DNA of 55,332 bases from CALARM01 sp964431735 (GCA_964431735.1 CAYSLJ010000021.1:1-55332), one strand, 5' to 3'. Positions 6,799 through 16,407 are shown, counted from the first letter of the stretch. Numbers and translations are program-made. The notes: generated by a model not told the origin, from the letters alone.

Positions 6799-9627
6799 AT
6801 GGAAGATAAAAACCTTCGTAAAGAAATAGAAACTCTCCAGAACCGTGTGAGAGAACTGGAAGAAAAATTGAATTACTCAGAACTTCAAAGGATTGAAACC
6901 TTTAATATATCTGAGTCACTGGATGAAAAGGGAAAAAAATTTCGAAATCTTATAGAAAATACTACAGATCTTCTCTGGGAAACGGATAAAAAAGGAGTTT
7001 TTATTTACGTAAGCCCTCAATGTAAAGGAATTCTTGGATACAGTCAGGAAGAAATTACAGGGAAAACCCCTTTTGATTTTATGACTTATGAAGAAAGTAT
7101 CAGAATAAGACCTCTTTTTGAAAAAGAAATATCACATGTCAGACCTTTTAAAAATCTGGAAAATACGTTTCTTGACAGAGATGGATATCCTGTTGTTTTT
7201 GAAACCAGTGGTAGTCCTGTCTTTAATTCTCTGAATGAATTTACCGGTTATATTGGCATATGCCGTAATATTACAAAACATAAAGAAGCAGATAAGACCA
7301 TCAGGGAAAGTGAGGAAAATTTTCGCAGAATTATAGAACATATACCGAGTATATATTATTCACATAATACAGATAATGTTCTTACATATCTGAGCCCTCA
7401 GGCAAAGGAAATCCTGGATTGTGAGCCTGAACAGGCTCTTGTTAACTGGCAGAATTTTTTAACGAACAATCCTTTAAACACGGAAGCTGTTTTAAATACC
7501 AGCAAAGCAATTGAAACAGGTGAGAGACAGAAAACTTATATGATGGAACTTTTAACACCGGCGGGGAAACGTGTAACAGGGGAAATAAGAGAAAGCCCTG
7601 TAGTGAAATATGGCAGAACCGTAGCTGTTGTTGGAACTTTTACAGATGTTACGGAGAAAAAGAAAACAGAAGAAGCCCTTATTGAAAGTGAAAAATATTT
7701 CAGAAAACTCATTGACCTTCTTCCACTCCCTATGTTTGTAATGTCATCTGATAATAGAGTTGAATATTTAAATCCTAATTTTACAGAAATCCTTGGTTAT
7801 ACTATTGAAGATATTCCTACTCTAAAGGAATGGTCATTCAAGGCCTATCCTGACCCTGAATATAGAAAAAGAGTTATGTGTGAATGGGAATACGATATGG
7901 AGCATTTTGCTTCTCTCGAATCTGTTGTCAAAACTTTTGATGTGACATGTAAAAACGGCACTGTAAGAAAAATTGTATTCAGGCCGGTAAAGATGGAGAA
8001 TGATAAAATTTTTGTTATTTTTGAAGATATTACAATTTGCAAGAAGACAGAAGAAGAACTCATAGAGTCAGGGAAAATGTTACAGCTTGTGCTGGATACT
8101 ATTCCTGCAAGGGTTTTCTGGAAAGATAGAGATTCTGTTCTTATGGGATGTAACAGACTCCTTGCTCTTGATGCAGGACTTTATTCTCCTGAAGAGATTA
8201 TCGGTAAAAGTGATTTTGAACTTATATGGAAAGACGAAGCAGAACATTACCGTTCCGATGATCTTATGGTAATGGAAACGGGAAAAGCCAAACTTGATTA
8301 TGAAGAAACTCAGACGAAACCTGACGGTAAGCTCAGATATTTAAGGACAAGTAAAATACCTCTTTATGACAGAGAATCCCATGTAGTGGGATTACTCGGT
8401 ACATATGAAGACATTACAGACCGTAAAAAATCGGAAGAAGAGAGACGTAAACTGGAAAAAAAGATGGAACATACACAGAAACTGGAAAGTCTCGGAGTAC
8501 TTGCAGGAGGTATTGCCCATGATTTTAATAATTTGCTTGTAGCAATACTTGGTAATGCAGAACTTGCTCTTCTGGAGTTACCTCCCGGCTCTCCTGCAAA
8601 ATTTTATCTTTCTGAAATAGAAAATACTTCTCTCAGAGCTGCCGAGTTATGTAAACAGATGCTTGCCTATGCGGGTAAAGGACGCCTCTCTGTAGAGCCT
8701 CTCAATATGTCTACGTTAGTCAGGGAAATGTCTCAAATGCTTGAAGTTTCTATCTCCAGAAAAGCTATAATCAGGTATAAATTCCAGAAAGATATACCTC
8801 TAATAGAAGTAGATGCAACACAGATCAGACAGGTTATCATGAATCTTATTATCAATGCTTCAGAAGCTATTAAAGACAGGGATGGTCTTATATCTGTTTC
8901 TACTGGCTCAATGTTCTGCGATTCTTCTTATATGTCCGGTTCTTATCTGTATGAACAGCTTCCTGAGCGTGATTATGTGTATCTGGAAATCTCCGATACA
9001 GGAACCGGTATGGATAAAGAAACTCAGATGAAAATTTTTGATCCCTTCTTTACAACTAAATTTACAGGCAGAGGCCTCGGACTTGCAGCAGTTCTCGGTA
9101 TAGTAAGAGGACATAAAGGGTTTCTTAAATTATACAGTGAAACTGAAAAGGGCACCAGTTTTAAAGTTTTCTTTCCTGCATTGAAAAATGCTTTAGAAGG
9201 AGCCTCAAGGGATGTAAATAATTTTAAAAATTGGTACGGGAAAGGAACAGTTCTTCTCGTTGATGATGATCAGGGGGTACTGGATATAACAGGGCCTATG
9301 CTGAAAAGACTTGGCTTCAATGTCTTAACTGCCATGAGCGGACAGGAAGCATTAAAAATTATTTCTTCCTGCCAATCTCTGGCTGACAGACAAGAGGAAC
9401 TCTTTGTATGTATTATACTTGATTTTACTATGCCTCATATGGATGGTGAAGAAACATTTCATGAACTGAGAAAGATAAGAAAAAATATACCTGTCATTCT
9501 TTCAAGCGGTTACAGTGAACAGGAAGTATTAGAGCGTTTTGCCGGCAAAGGCCCTGCAGCTTTCCTTCAAAAACCATATAAACTGGACACGTTGATTGAT
9601 ATATTACAGAAGGTGCTTTCCTCCTGA
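6799..9627 (+). CDS. PAS-domain hybrid sensor histidine kinase with receiver domain
   Basis: A 942-residue soluble two-component sensor. A short coiled coil (1-45) leads to four PAS domains at about 47-165, 170-290, 295-420 and 422-550, each ending in a PAC-like DITxxKKxEE linker. A HisKA domain follows (GVLAGGIAHDFNN, with the phospho-accepting His near 575), then a HATPase domain with DTGTGMD and GRGLGLAAVLGIVRGH. A C-terminal receiver has VLLVDDD, the phospho-acceptor in LDFTMP and the conserved Lys in LQKPY. No membrane segments, so it senses a cytoplasmic signal. AAGGAAAGG precedes the ATG. No separate response regulator is adjacent, and the target is unknown. Confidence 0.93.
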   Translation: MEDKNLRKEIETLQNRVRELEEKLNYSELQRIETFNISESLDEKGKKFRNLIENTTDLLWETDKKGVFIYVSPQCKGILGYSQEEITGKTPFDFMTYEESIRIRPLFEKEISHVRPFKNLENTFLDRDGYPVVFETSGSPVFNSLNEFTGYIGICRNITKHKEADKTIRESEENFRRIIEHIPSIYYSHNTDNVLTYLSPQAKEILDCEPEQALVNWQNFLTNNPLNTEAVLNTSKAIETGERQKTYMMELLTPAGKRVTGEIRESPVVKYGRTVAVVGTFTDVTEKKKTEEALIESEKYFRKLIDLLPLPMFVMSSDNRVEYLNPNFTEILGYTIEDIPTLKEWSFKAYPDPEYRKRVMCEWEYDMEHFASLESVVKTFDVTCKNGTVRKIVFRPVKMENDKIFVIFEDITICKKTEEELIESGKMLQLVLDTIPARVFWKDRDSVLMGCNRLLALDAGLYSPEEIIGKSDFELIWKDEAEHYRSDDLMVMETGKAKLDYEETQTKPDGKLRYLRTSKIPLYDRESHVVGLLGTYEDITDRKKSEEERRKLEKKMEHTQKLESLGVLAGGIAHDFNNLLVAILGNAELALLELPPGSPAKFYLSEIENTSLRAAELCKQMLAYAGKGRLSVEPLNMSTLVREMSQMLEVSISRKAIIRYKFQKDIPLIEVDATQIRQVIMNLIINASEAIKDRDGLISVSTGSMFCDSSYMSGSYLYEQLPERDYVYLEISDTGTGMDKETQMKIFDPFFTTKFTGRGLGLAAVLGIVRGHKGFLKLYSETEKGTSFKVFFPALKNALEGASRDVNNFKNWYGKGTVLLVDDDQGVLDITGPMLKRLGFNVLTAMSGQEALKIISSCQSLADRQEELFVCIILDFTMPHMDGEETFHELRKIRKNIPVILSSGYSEQEVLERFAGKGPAAFLQKPYKLDTLIDILQKVLSS

Positions 9628-9635
9628 TATTATAT

Positions 9636-10238
9636 TCATTCCTGTTCTGTTTGCAATTCTTCCTGTCTGTTTAATATATCATTGTCAAAAAAAGCAGGAG
9701 CTTTTTTTATAAGGATTTTCTTTATTTCTTCCGCAATTTCCCTTATTTCCCACTGAGCAGATCTGTCTGTACGAAGCTTCACAAAATCCCACCAGGCCTG
9801 AAAATTCCCACTTACTACCAGACGGGTAAGACATGCATTGGGAAGCATATACCTGGCATCTTCTTTCGGTATTCCCATTTCAAGCAGTTCTTTATAGGAA
9901 TTTTTTATATGATCCAGGCTGTTTTTAAAAAATAATTTTGCTTCTTTATTGTTTTTTATACTCTCAGGTATGATAAAATCACTGTCAAATGTCACATATC
10001 TCTGGCTTTCCTGTGTATATGCCAGATGAGTATGTCTTACCATCTGATGACTGCATGCACGGCTGCAGATTATTTCAAAAGATGCATTACAGTGACGTCC
10101 TATGGAAAGATGCCCTTTTTTTACAAGTTTTTTTACAAATTCTTCCGAATTTTCTCTGCATTCTGTGGCAGTTGATGTTCTCGCTGCATATTCTATAGTT
10201 TTTGCATATTCACGTGTTATAAATAACAGTTTAACCAT
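9636..10238 (-). CDS. thyX: FAD-dependent thymidylate synthase ThyX
   Basis: A 200-residue enzyme making dTMP from dUMP with methylene-tetrahydrofolate and NADPH via FAD. The ThyX signature appears as RHTHLAYTQESQRYV (residues about 69-83); the usual third residue Arg of RHRX7S is Thr here. RHCNASFEIICSRACSHQMVRH and LTRLVVSGNFQAWWDFVKLR are also typical. GGAG lies upstream of the ATG. It sits 13 bp downstream of the dCMP deaminase gene, which supplies dUMP, so the pair is a dTMP-synthesis operon. It converges with the histidine kinase gene, ending only 9 bp from it. Confidence 0.93.
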   Translation of the reverse strand: MVKLLFITREYAKTIEYAARTSTATECRENSEEFVKKLVKKGHLSIGRHCNASFEIICSRACSHQMVRHTHLAYTQESQRYVTFDSDFIIPESIKNNKEAKLFFKNSLDHIKNSYKELLEMGIPKEDARYMLPNACLTRLVVSGNFQAWWDFVKLRTDRSAQWEIREIAEEIKKILIKKAPAFFDNDILNRQEELQTEQE

Positions 10239-10251
10239 AGTTCTTTACTCC

Positions 10252-10677
10252 TTATTTAATCTCAAAGTTTTTATGTTTTGTTATGATTCTTTTTATACCT
10301 GCATTTTTAATTATATTTATACATATGCCACATGGTGCTGTTTCCTTAATTACGTCACCTGTATCAATATCTTCACCGTAAAGATAAAGATCTGCGTCAA
10401 TACAGAGTTTTCTTCCTGCTGAAATAATAGCGTTCATTTCTGCATGGACAGCAACACATTTTTCATATTGTTCTCCATGTGGTATATTCTGTTCTTTTCT
10501 GGGACAGACATTTTTTTCACAGCAGTTTACCTCACCTCTGGCACTGCCGTTATAACCTGTTCCTACTATTTCATCGTTGTTTACTATGATTGAGCCATAT
10601 CGTCTCCTCAGGCATGTAGACCGTAAAGAAACAGACCTGGCTATATTTAAATAATATTCTCTTTTGTTGATCCGCAA
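10252..10677 (-). CDS. dCMP deaminase family protein
   Basis: A 141-residue zinc deaminase converting dCMP to dUMP. The metal and proton-shuttle site is HAEMNAI (His-Ala-Glu) and the two cysteine ligands are in TAPCGICINIIKNAGI. The start is a TTG at 10677; GGGG lies eleven bases upstream and no ATG occurs near the expected N-terminus. The N-terminal YYLNIARSVSLRSTCLRRRYGSIIV is typical of ComEB/dCMP deaminases. It precedes thyX in the same direction. A 13-bp perfect inverted repeat (10712-10752) sits in its leader. Confidence 0.88.
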   Translation of the reverse strand: MRINKREYYLNIARSVSLRSTCLRRRYGSIIVNNDEIVGTGYNGSARGEVNCCEKNVCPRKEQNIPHGEQYEKCVAVHAEMNAIISAGRKLCIDADLYLYGEDIDTGDVIKETAPCGICINIIKNAGIKRIITKHKNFEIK

Positions 10678-10711
10678 GTCTAATTCTACCCCTTTACTTG
10701 ATGATGAAAGA

Positions 10712-10752
10712 TTAATGGCTTACTTTACCATATGATTTTAGTAAGCCATTAA
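10712..10752. repeat. 13-bp perfect inverted repeat in the dCMP deaminase leader
   Basis: TTAATGGCTTACT (10712-10724) and AGTAAGCCATTAA (10740-10752) are exact inverted copies with a 15-base loop. On the minus strand the T-run precedes the hairpin, so it is not a normal intrinsic terminator. It may be an operator or a leader structure 35 bases ahead of the start codon. Confidence 0.7.
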
Positions 10753-10801
10753 AAAAATAAAATATCACAAAATTTGTAAAAAAGCAAGGTAAATTATGAA
10801 A

Positions 10802-11803
10802 CTAACTATAAATATTACACAAAACTGATCCTTTATATCTGAAAAATACCTCCCCTATAGTGCCATGACTTCCGTCAGTTCGTTTAAAATTTGCAGTTTC
10901 TTTTATATAATTACCGTTATTGTAAAATCCTGCTTTATTTTTTTCAGCCAGGGAAATTTCACTGATGTCAAGCCGGTCGAGTGAATATAATTCACTGTTT
11001 TTTCCTGTAACTATCATTACCTTCAGATCTTTAAATACAGGGTCGTCTCTGTTTATTATAGAGTCATTATTGCTGTCAAATTTCGCCAGTTCCATAAAAC
11101 CGTCTTCTGCTCCGTTCTGGTCACCGAATAATTCAGTGCCAGACGTTATTTTTCCGTCATGATTTCTGTCAAGTGCGAGAAGACCGTCTCCGCCTGTTAC
11201 AAAAGCTGTTTTTTCTTCTGTTCCATCGCCGTTTATATCGAAATTTATTCCCTGTTGAAGAGTAGTTGTTTCTATGCCGTTACCATTTAAATCCAGTACA
11301 AGAGGATCTGCCATGGCTCCTTCCACCTGAACTATTGCCCGTCCGCTTTGAATGTCAAAAGTAAAATTGACTGTCATTTCCAGACTTCTTGCTCTGGTAA
11401 TATCTTTTTCAACCCTGTACATATTGCTGTCCCTGTTTTTAATACAGTCAGAAAGGCTTTTAAATTGCTTCAGGAAGTTCTCTTTAAGGTCTTTTCCTTT
11501 TATTTCCGATAGATAATCCAGTAACATCAGAAGCTTTTTCATTACAGGATCTTCTGATGACCAGTCAAAAAACTCTTCTGTTTTTTCTTCTCTTTTCATT
11601 TTCATATTCATGGAAAAAGAAATTTTTACCTGAGATGCTTCAGAGTTGATACTGGCAAAAAATCTTGCTTCCTGAGAAATAGAAACAGAGTGGCTGTAGG
11701 AGAAATTCTCTTTATCTTTCGTTATTTCCAGTGAAGATTTCTGTTTTACCTCTTGAAAATATGAAACCTGTAAAGAAGTTCTGTTATTGATAGATAAATC
11801 CAT
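10802..11803 (-). CDS. EF-hand-type calcium-binding protein without signal peptide
   Basis: A 333-residue protein. The N-terminal half (1-155) is polar, Ser/Gln-rich and probably disordered. The C-terminal half contains acidic calcium loops: LDLNGNGIETT near 167, FDINGDGTEE, LDRNHDGKITSGTELFGD and FDSNNDSIINRDD. This arrangement is seen in secreted RTX-associated and VCBS-like proteins of Gram-negative bacteria, where calcium drives folding after export. No signal peptide or lipobox is visible. The start is followed by SINNRTSLQVSYF, unrelated to a leader sequence. Function beyond calcium binding is not evident. Confidence 0.75.
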   Translation of the reverse strand: MDLSINNRTSLQVSYFQEVKQKSSLEITKDKENFSYSHSVSISQEARFFASINSEASQVKISFSMNMKMKREEKTEEFFDWSSEDPVMKKLLMLLDYLSEIKGKDLKENFLKQFKSLSDCIKNRDSNMYRVEKDITRARSLEMTVNFTFDIQSGRAIVQVEGAMADPLVLDLNGNGIETTTLQQGINFDINGDGTEEKTAFVTGGDGLLALDRNHDGKITSGTELFGDQNGAEDGFMELAKFDSNNDSIINRDDPVFKDLKVMIVTGKNSELYSLDRLDISEISLAEKNKAGFYNNGNYIKETANFKRTDGSHGTIGEVFFRYKGSVLCNIYS

Positions 11804-11840
11804 AACCGGTCACCTCCATGTGACTTTTATCTTTCCTTGG

Positions 11841-12068
11841 TACCGCTCCAGATAAATCAGTATCCATTTCTAAAACCTGTCCCTGACCGGACTCTTCCGG
11901 AAAAGATATGATCCTGTTGCGTGGCAAAGTGGTTTTGCAGACTGTTAATATTTTGCGTCTATATCATTTACAACTCTCTTTTAATACGGCATATCTTTTC
12001 CTTCAGAGCCTGGCCAGGGACAGGAGTGTATGCCATATTTTTTTTGTACCAATTTACCTGTTGCGGTA
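11841..12068. mobile_element. foldback MITE-like element, complete copy A
   Basis: 228 bp with imperfect terminal inverted repeats. The left end TACCGCTCCAGATAAAT pairs the reverse complement of the right end, TACCGCAACAGGTAAAT. Inner arms also pair: CCTGTCCCTGACCGG with CCTGGCCAGGGACAGG, and GGAAAAGATATG with CATATCTTTTCC. Copy B at 12465-12693 is nearly identical. It has no coding capacity, so mobility would need a transposase elsewhere. Confidence 0.75.
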
Positions 12069-12255
12069 ATTAGTTTTTTAATAGTACTGATTTTTGCAAA
12101 TATCTATATTATAATTATCGGCATAAAGTTAAAAAAAATTACCTTCCTCCCGCAGAAAATTTGTAGATAATGGCAGAATATTTAACAGTTTTCAGTAAAA
12201 GTGAATACAGGTTTCGTAAAAAAATATTATCATGGTAGAAGAATTTTACTGGGGT

Positions 12256-12343
12256 GAGCATATAATAAATATATGCTCTCGTGACGCGTAATGCGTAACG
12301 CGTGACGGGAGGAAGACCTTTATTAAATGCTTATGCTCAGGTC
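12256..12343. repeat. dispersed palindromic module with heptads
   Basis: The palindrome GAGCATATA/TATATGCTC is followed by GTGACGCGTAATGCG heptads and TTTATTAAATGCTTATGCTCAGGTC. Same module as 573-655. Two further small hairpins follow: CCTGTTA/TAACAGG (12368-12387) and TGACCG/CGGTCA (12390-12404). Confidence 0.7.
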
Positions 12344-12464
12344 AGTAAAAATACTGCTTGAGTCTTACCTGTTATGACACTAACAGGCATGACCGTATCG
12401 GTCACAACCAAATATGAAAATGAATAGACATTGGAGCATAAAACTTCATCATTTTCATATAAAT

Positions 12465-12693
12465 TACCGCTCCAGATAAGTTCATACCCATTTCTAAAAC
12501 CTGTCCCTGTCCGGACTCTTACGGAAAAGATATGATCCTGTTGCGTGGCAAAGTGGTTTTGCAGACTGTTAATATTTTGCGTCTATATCATTTACAACTC
12601 TCTTTTAATACGGCATATCTTTTCCTCCAGAGCCCGGACAGGGACAGGAGCGTGTTCCATATTTTTTGGGGTACCAATTTACCTGTTACGGTA
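12465..12693. mobile_element. foldback MITE-like element, complete copy B
   Basis: 229 bp in the same orientation as copy A, with matching termini and inner arms and only scattered substitutions. The two copies sit 397 bp apart with the palindromic module between them. Together they fill the 1.1-kb gene-free stretch 11804-12939, where I see no real gene. Confidence 0.75.
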
Positions 12694-12939
12694 CTAAGTC
12701 TTAAGACCTATAAATATGATGCTATAAGCTTATTTTAGATTAACTGCCCCGGCGATATTAATTTTAACTTCTCTTTGCCGATCATAGATTTAAGATAGTA
12801 TTTATTACATGGATGATATTATAGTTTAATAACAATTCTGAATAGTATTTTCGTCACATGTTACGAAGTAAATTATTCGGAAGTTATGAACCTATAAATA
12901 TGATATGTCAGGGATGACTTCGAAGGAGGTTCCTAAAAA

Positions 12940-13443
12940 ATGATTGATAGTGCTATGTCTCTTAATGGAAGTTATCCTGTTTGGCATTCTACGGCTTCTC
13001 TGGGTATTAATAAAGTAACAAGAGAAATGAAGGCAAAAACGGCTCAAATAGGAAATCATGCAGAGAAATTGAATATTAAAGTGTCAGATCCTCCGCCTCC
13101 GCCTTCTTCTATGAGTATCAACGAAGTAACGAAAAATATGAAGGCAAAAACGGCTCAAATAGGAAATCATGCAGAGAAATTGAACATTAAAGTGTCAGAT
13201 CCTCCGCCTCCCCCTTCTTCCATGAGTATCAATGAAGTAACGAAAAATATGAAGTCGAAAACGGCTCAGATAGGGGATAATGCGGAGAAGTTGAACATAA
13301 AAGTGGATGATACGGTAACTTCTACCGCTTCCATGAGCATCAATAAGGTAACAAAAGAGATGCAGGCGAAAACAGCTCAGATAGGAGATAATGAGATAAC
13401 TAGAATCACAGGCAAAGGCGGTAAACTTAATATGTTTGCCTGA
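12940..13443 (+). CDS. tandem-repeat protein of unknown function (37-residue repeats)
   Basis: A 167-residue protein not recognised as any family. It is almost wholly four tandem units of about 37 residues: INxVTxxMxAKTAQIGxxAEKLNIKVxD followed by a proline/serine linker PPPPPSS in the first two. The third linker is DTVTSTAS and the fourth unit diverges into an MFA end. The repeats are nearly identical at DNA level (111-bp period), so they arose recently. GAAGGAGG lies nine bases before the ATG, one of the strongest binding sites in the window. No signal peptide, no cysteine. It is isolated between the MITE pair and the ABC transporter, facing the latter. Confidence 0.75.
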   Translation: MIDSAMSLNGSYPVWHSTASLGINKVTREMKAKTAQIGNHAEKLNIKVSDPPPPPSSMSINEVTKNMKAKTAQIGNHAEKLNIKVSDPPPPPSSMSINEVTKNMKSKTAQIGDNAEKLNIKVDDTVTSTASMSINKVTKEMQAKTAQIGDNEITRITGKGGKLNMFA

Positions 13444-13710
13444 CTGTATTACACGCCTGTTACAGGTGAATGGGCACCACAGGATTCCGTGTCTGTTTCT
13501 TTCGTCATGTCAGACGGGTAAAAACCATAGTGTCTTAAAATTTCCAGTTTGGGAAATATATTGTTCTTTAAATCTATATAGAAAAATCCCGGGAACAGAG
13601 TGGGATAGCTTTTTATAAAATTGAAAATATATCTGTATTTTTCAGATATTGATATAATTACTCATTTTGACACCACCTCCAATTTCATTATACTGCAATT
13701 TCTATTATTT

Positions 13711-15216
13711 TCAACTTCTTCTCTCTCCGCCCATCATAAGTCCGATTTTTTCAATCCCTTCCGAAGGAGGAACTATACCCATGATTTCTCCTTCATACAT
13801 GACGGCAATTCTGTCAGAGAGTGCCCTTATTTCATCGAGATCTTCCGAAATGAGTATTACAGCCATGCCTTCCCGTCTTTTTTCCAGTATTATGTTATGA
13901 ATATACTCTGTTGCTCCTATGTCCACTCCTCTTGTAGGATGAGATGCAATCAGAAGGGAAGGATTTGCGGATAATTCTCTTGCAAGGATCAATTTCTGGA
14001 TATTTCCTCCCGACAGGTTTTTAACCGGTGTGTCTACTGAAGGGGTTTTTATGGTAAATTGCTCTACAAGGTTTCCGGCGAATTCCCTTATGTTTTTAAA
14101 TTTTAAAAAATGCCATGTACTCATAGAATCATGGTTTTTTAAAATAGCATTTTCCCATATGGAAAAATCTTTCACTATGCCGGATGTCATCCTTTCTTCC
14201 GGTATAAAAGACAGGCCGGCCTTTATGATAAAATAGGAAGATTTGCCTGTAATATCAGTGTCTTTCAGTGTAATTTTTCCTTTTTTTATATTTCTGAGTC
14301 CTGCAATGGCTTCAGAGAATTCTCTCTGACCGTTTCCAGATACACCTGCAATACCGAGAATTTCTCCTTTTTTTACCTGAAGAGAGATATTTTTTACGGA
14401 CATAAGGCCCATATCATTTTCAAGTGACAGATTTTCTACAGACAGAATAATCTCTTCTCCTGCAAATTCATCTTTTTCTTCTATATCTGAAAGATTTCTT
14501 CCTACCATCATGGTGGCAAGAGAATTTCTGGTACATGCTTTCGGTGTTGTTTCTCCGGTGACTTTTCCGTTTCTTAAGACTGTTATTCTGTCGCTTATTT
14601 CCATTACTTCCTGAAGTTTATGACTTATGAATATGACTCCATAACCTCTGGAGAGAAGTTTTTTCAGGGTAATAAAGAAAGTTTCTACTTCGCCGGGGGA
14701 GAGGACTGCCGTAGGCTCGTCCAGTATAAGAAATGTTGCGTCTCTGTAGAGTAATTTTAAAATTTCAACCTTCTGTTGTTCTCCTACGGATAGCTGCCAT
14801 ACGGGAGTTGCCGGGTTTATGTCAAGGCCGTAATCACCGGAAATCTCTTTGATTTTCTTTTCTGATTCTTTTAAATTCAGGAAAGGCTCTCTTTTTGACG
14901 GGTAGTTGAGTATGATATTTTCCGTTACCGTAAGTGACGGCACAAGCATAAAATGCTGATGAACCATACCTATGCCGGCTTCTATCGCATCTTTCGGAGA
15001 TTTTATAAGAGTCTTTTTACCATTTATTAAAATTTCTCCTTCATCGGCGGTGTATTTCCCGTAAAGAACTCCCATGATGGTGGATTTTCCCGCACCGTTT
15101 TCTCCGAGAAGTGTGTGGACTTCGCCTCCTCTGAAGGTTATTGTTACATTATCATTTGCAATAACGGCGGGAAATTTTTTTGTTATGTTTTTAAGTTCTA
15201 TTGTTTCTATTTTCAC
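13711..15216 (-). CDS. nucleoside/BMP-type ABC transporter ATP-binding protein
   Basis: A 501-residue duplicated ATPase of the YufO/NupO and RbsA-like class that energises BMP-lipoprotein nucleoside importers. The first domain has Walker A GENGAGKST (about 38), signature LSVGEQQKVEILK and Walker B LILDEPTAVLSP. The second has the usual degenerate Walker A (GVSGNGQREF), a canonical LSGGNIQKLILARE signature and ASHPTRGVD. The start is GTG with AAAAGG upstream. The substrate-binding lipoprotein gene lies 177 bp upstream. The permease expected next to it is instead at 30.3 kb. Confidence 0.9.
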   Translation of the reverse strand: MKIETIELKNITKKFPAVIANDNVTITFRGGEVHTLLGENGAGKSTIMGVLYGKYTADEGEILINGKKTLIKSPKDAIEAGIGMVHQHFMLVPSLTVTENIILNYPSKREPFLNLKESEKKIKEISGDYGLDINPATPVWQLSVGEQQKVEILKLLYRDATFLILDEPTAVLSPGEVETFFITLKKLLSRGYGVIFISHKLQEVMEISDRITVLRNGKVTGETTPKACTRNSLATMMVGRNLSDIEEKDEFAGEEIILSVENLSLENDMGLMSVKNISLQVKKGEILGIAGVSGNGQREFSEAIAGLRNIKKGKITLKDTDITGKSSYFIIKAGLSFIPEERMTSGIVKDFSIWENAILKNHDSMSTWHFLKFKNIREFAGNLVEQFTIKTPSVDTPVKNLSGGNIQKLILARELSANPSLLIASHPTRGVDIGATEYIHNIILEKRREGMAVILISEDLDEIRALSDRIAVMYEGEIMGIVPPSEGIEKIGLMMGGERRS

Positions 15217-15260
15217 GGATATGTCTTACCTTTTCTTTGATTATGTGTATTTACTGTTTT

Positions 15261-15401
15261 GCTTTCGTGACGCGTAACGCGTAACGCGTGACGGGCGGTT
15301 CGTAATGCGTGATCCGTGTTTATCTACTCACTATTCACTTTTCACTTTTCACTTTTCACTTTTCACTACTCACTATTCACTTTTCACTACTCACTATTCA
15401 C
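15261..15401. repeat. heptad repeat arrays between transporter genes
   Basis: GTGACGC/GTAACGC heptads (15267-15315) run into TCACTAT/TCACTTT heptads (15319-15401). The last units lie inside the 3' end of the BMP gene and encode its final residues and TAG stop. Confidence 0.8.
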
Positions 15402-16407
15402 TTTTTACTTCTTCCCCCGGCAGCTTTACTTTAATTTCTACTTTTTTTATCTTTTCCAGATTTTCATTAAAATTCTTCTTTATTTCCGGTGTTATCAGAG
15501 AATCCAGGGCAGGATTGAAGTCTATGGCAAGCCTCTGATTTGCAAAATCCAGACTTATTTTCTCTCCTCCATGTTTACCTTTCCTGTGATTTTCTATAAT
15601 ATATTTAATTACTTCTTTCCACTGATAAACCTGTGATGCAATTATATGGTCAGGGGAGAGGGACTTCTGATCCATATCACTGGAAAACCAGTAGACTCCT
15701 TTTTTCTCAGATACTGCCTGAATGGCCCCGACTGTCTGCTGTGCTGTTCCCGTAAGTATGTCTGCTCCTGCATCCATATGGGCAATGGCCATCTCCTTTG
15801 CTTTTACCGTATCACCGAAGGCTCCCGTATAGGTTTCAAGAACTTTAATGTTTTTATCCACTGATTCCACTCCCTGGCGGAAACCATAATTGTATTTTAT
15901 TGCATCACCTGCTTTTACGGGGCCTACTATACCTACGACCTTTGATTTTGTCAGTTTTGCCGCAATTATACCGAAGAGATAACCTCCGTCCTGTGCCTGC
16001 GTATCATAGGCAAAAACATTCTGAGATGTATCAAAAGCTGTTCCATAGGCAAAGGTTATGTCAGGAAATTCGTCTGCCACATCAAATACGGGGCTCTGAT
16101 ACTGACTGCCATGGGCTATGATAATATTAAAACCTCTGTTTGCATAATCACGGAGCGCAGTTCCTGCATCTACCGGGTTTGGTTGTTTTTCCGTTACGCT
16201 TACTTCAATATCTTCCTCTTTCTGAACCTCCATGAGGCCGTCATACATACTCTGAGCCCATGAAAGGTCGTCTTTCCCGCTGGGAAGTATGAGGGCAATT
16301 TTTAATCTGCCCGGTGAAGAAGTTTTGTTTTCCTCTTTCTGGCAGCCGGTGAAAAAAATAGCTGTACTTACTATAAAAATCATTAACCGGATAAACGATA
16401 GTTTCAT
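15394..16407 (-). CDS. BMP family ABC transporter substrate-binding lipoprotein
   Basis: A 337-residue PnrA/BmpA-like purine-nucleoside-binding lipoprotein. Signal peptide 1-21 ends in the lipobox FFTGC (Cys22). The mature part has the family features LKIALILPSGKDDLSWAQSMYDG, IIAHGSQYQSPVFDVADEFPDI and GFRQGVESVDKNIKVLETYTG. GGAGG precedes the ATG. Its last codons (Val-Lys-Ser-Glu-stop) are made from TTCACTT heptads, so the original C-terminus may have been replaced. The ATPase gene follows. Confidence 0.9.
   Translation of the reverse strand: MKLSFIRLMIFIVSTAIFFTGCQKEENKTSSPGRLKIALILPSGKDDLSWAQSMYDGLMEVQKEEDIEVSVTEKQPNPVDAGTALRDYANRGFNIIIAHGSQYQSPVFDVADEFPDITFAYGTAFDTSQNVFAYDTQAQDGGYLFGIIAAKLTKSKVVGIVGPVKAGDAIKYNYGFRQGVESVDKNIKVLETYTGAFGDTVKAKEMAIAHMDAGADILTGTAQQTVGAIQAVSEKKGVYWFSSDMDQKSLSPDHIIASQVYQWKEVIKYIIENHRKGKHGGEKISLDFANQRLAIDFNPALDSLITPEIKKNFNENLEKIKKVEIKVKLPGEEVKSE

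Noticed and set aside
10712..10752. Terminator of the EF-hand gene
   Set aside because: On the minus strand the T-run precedes the hairpin, so it does not fit intrinsic termination.
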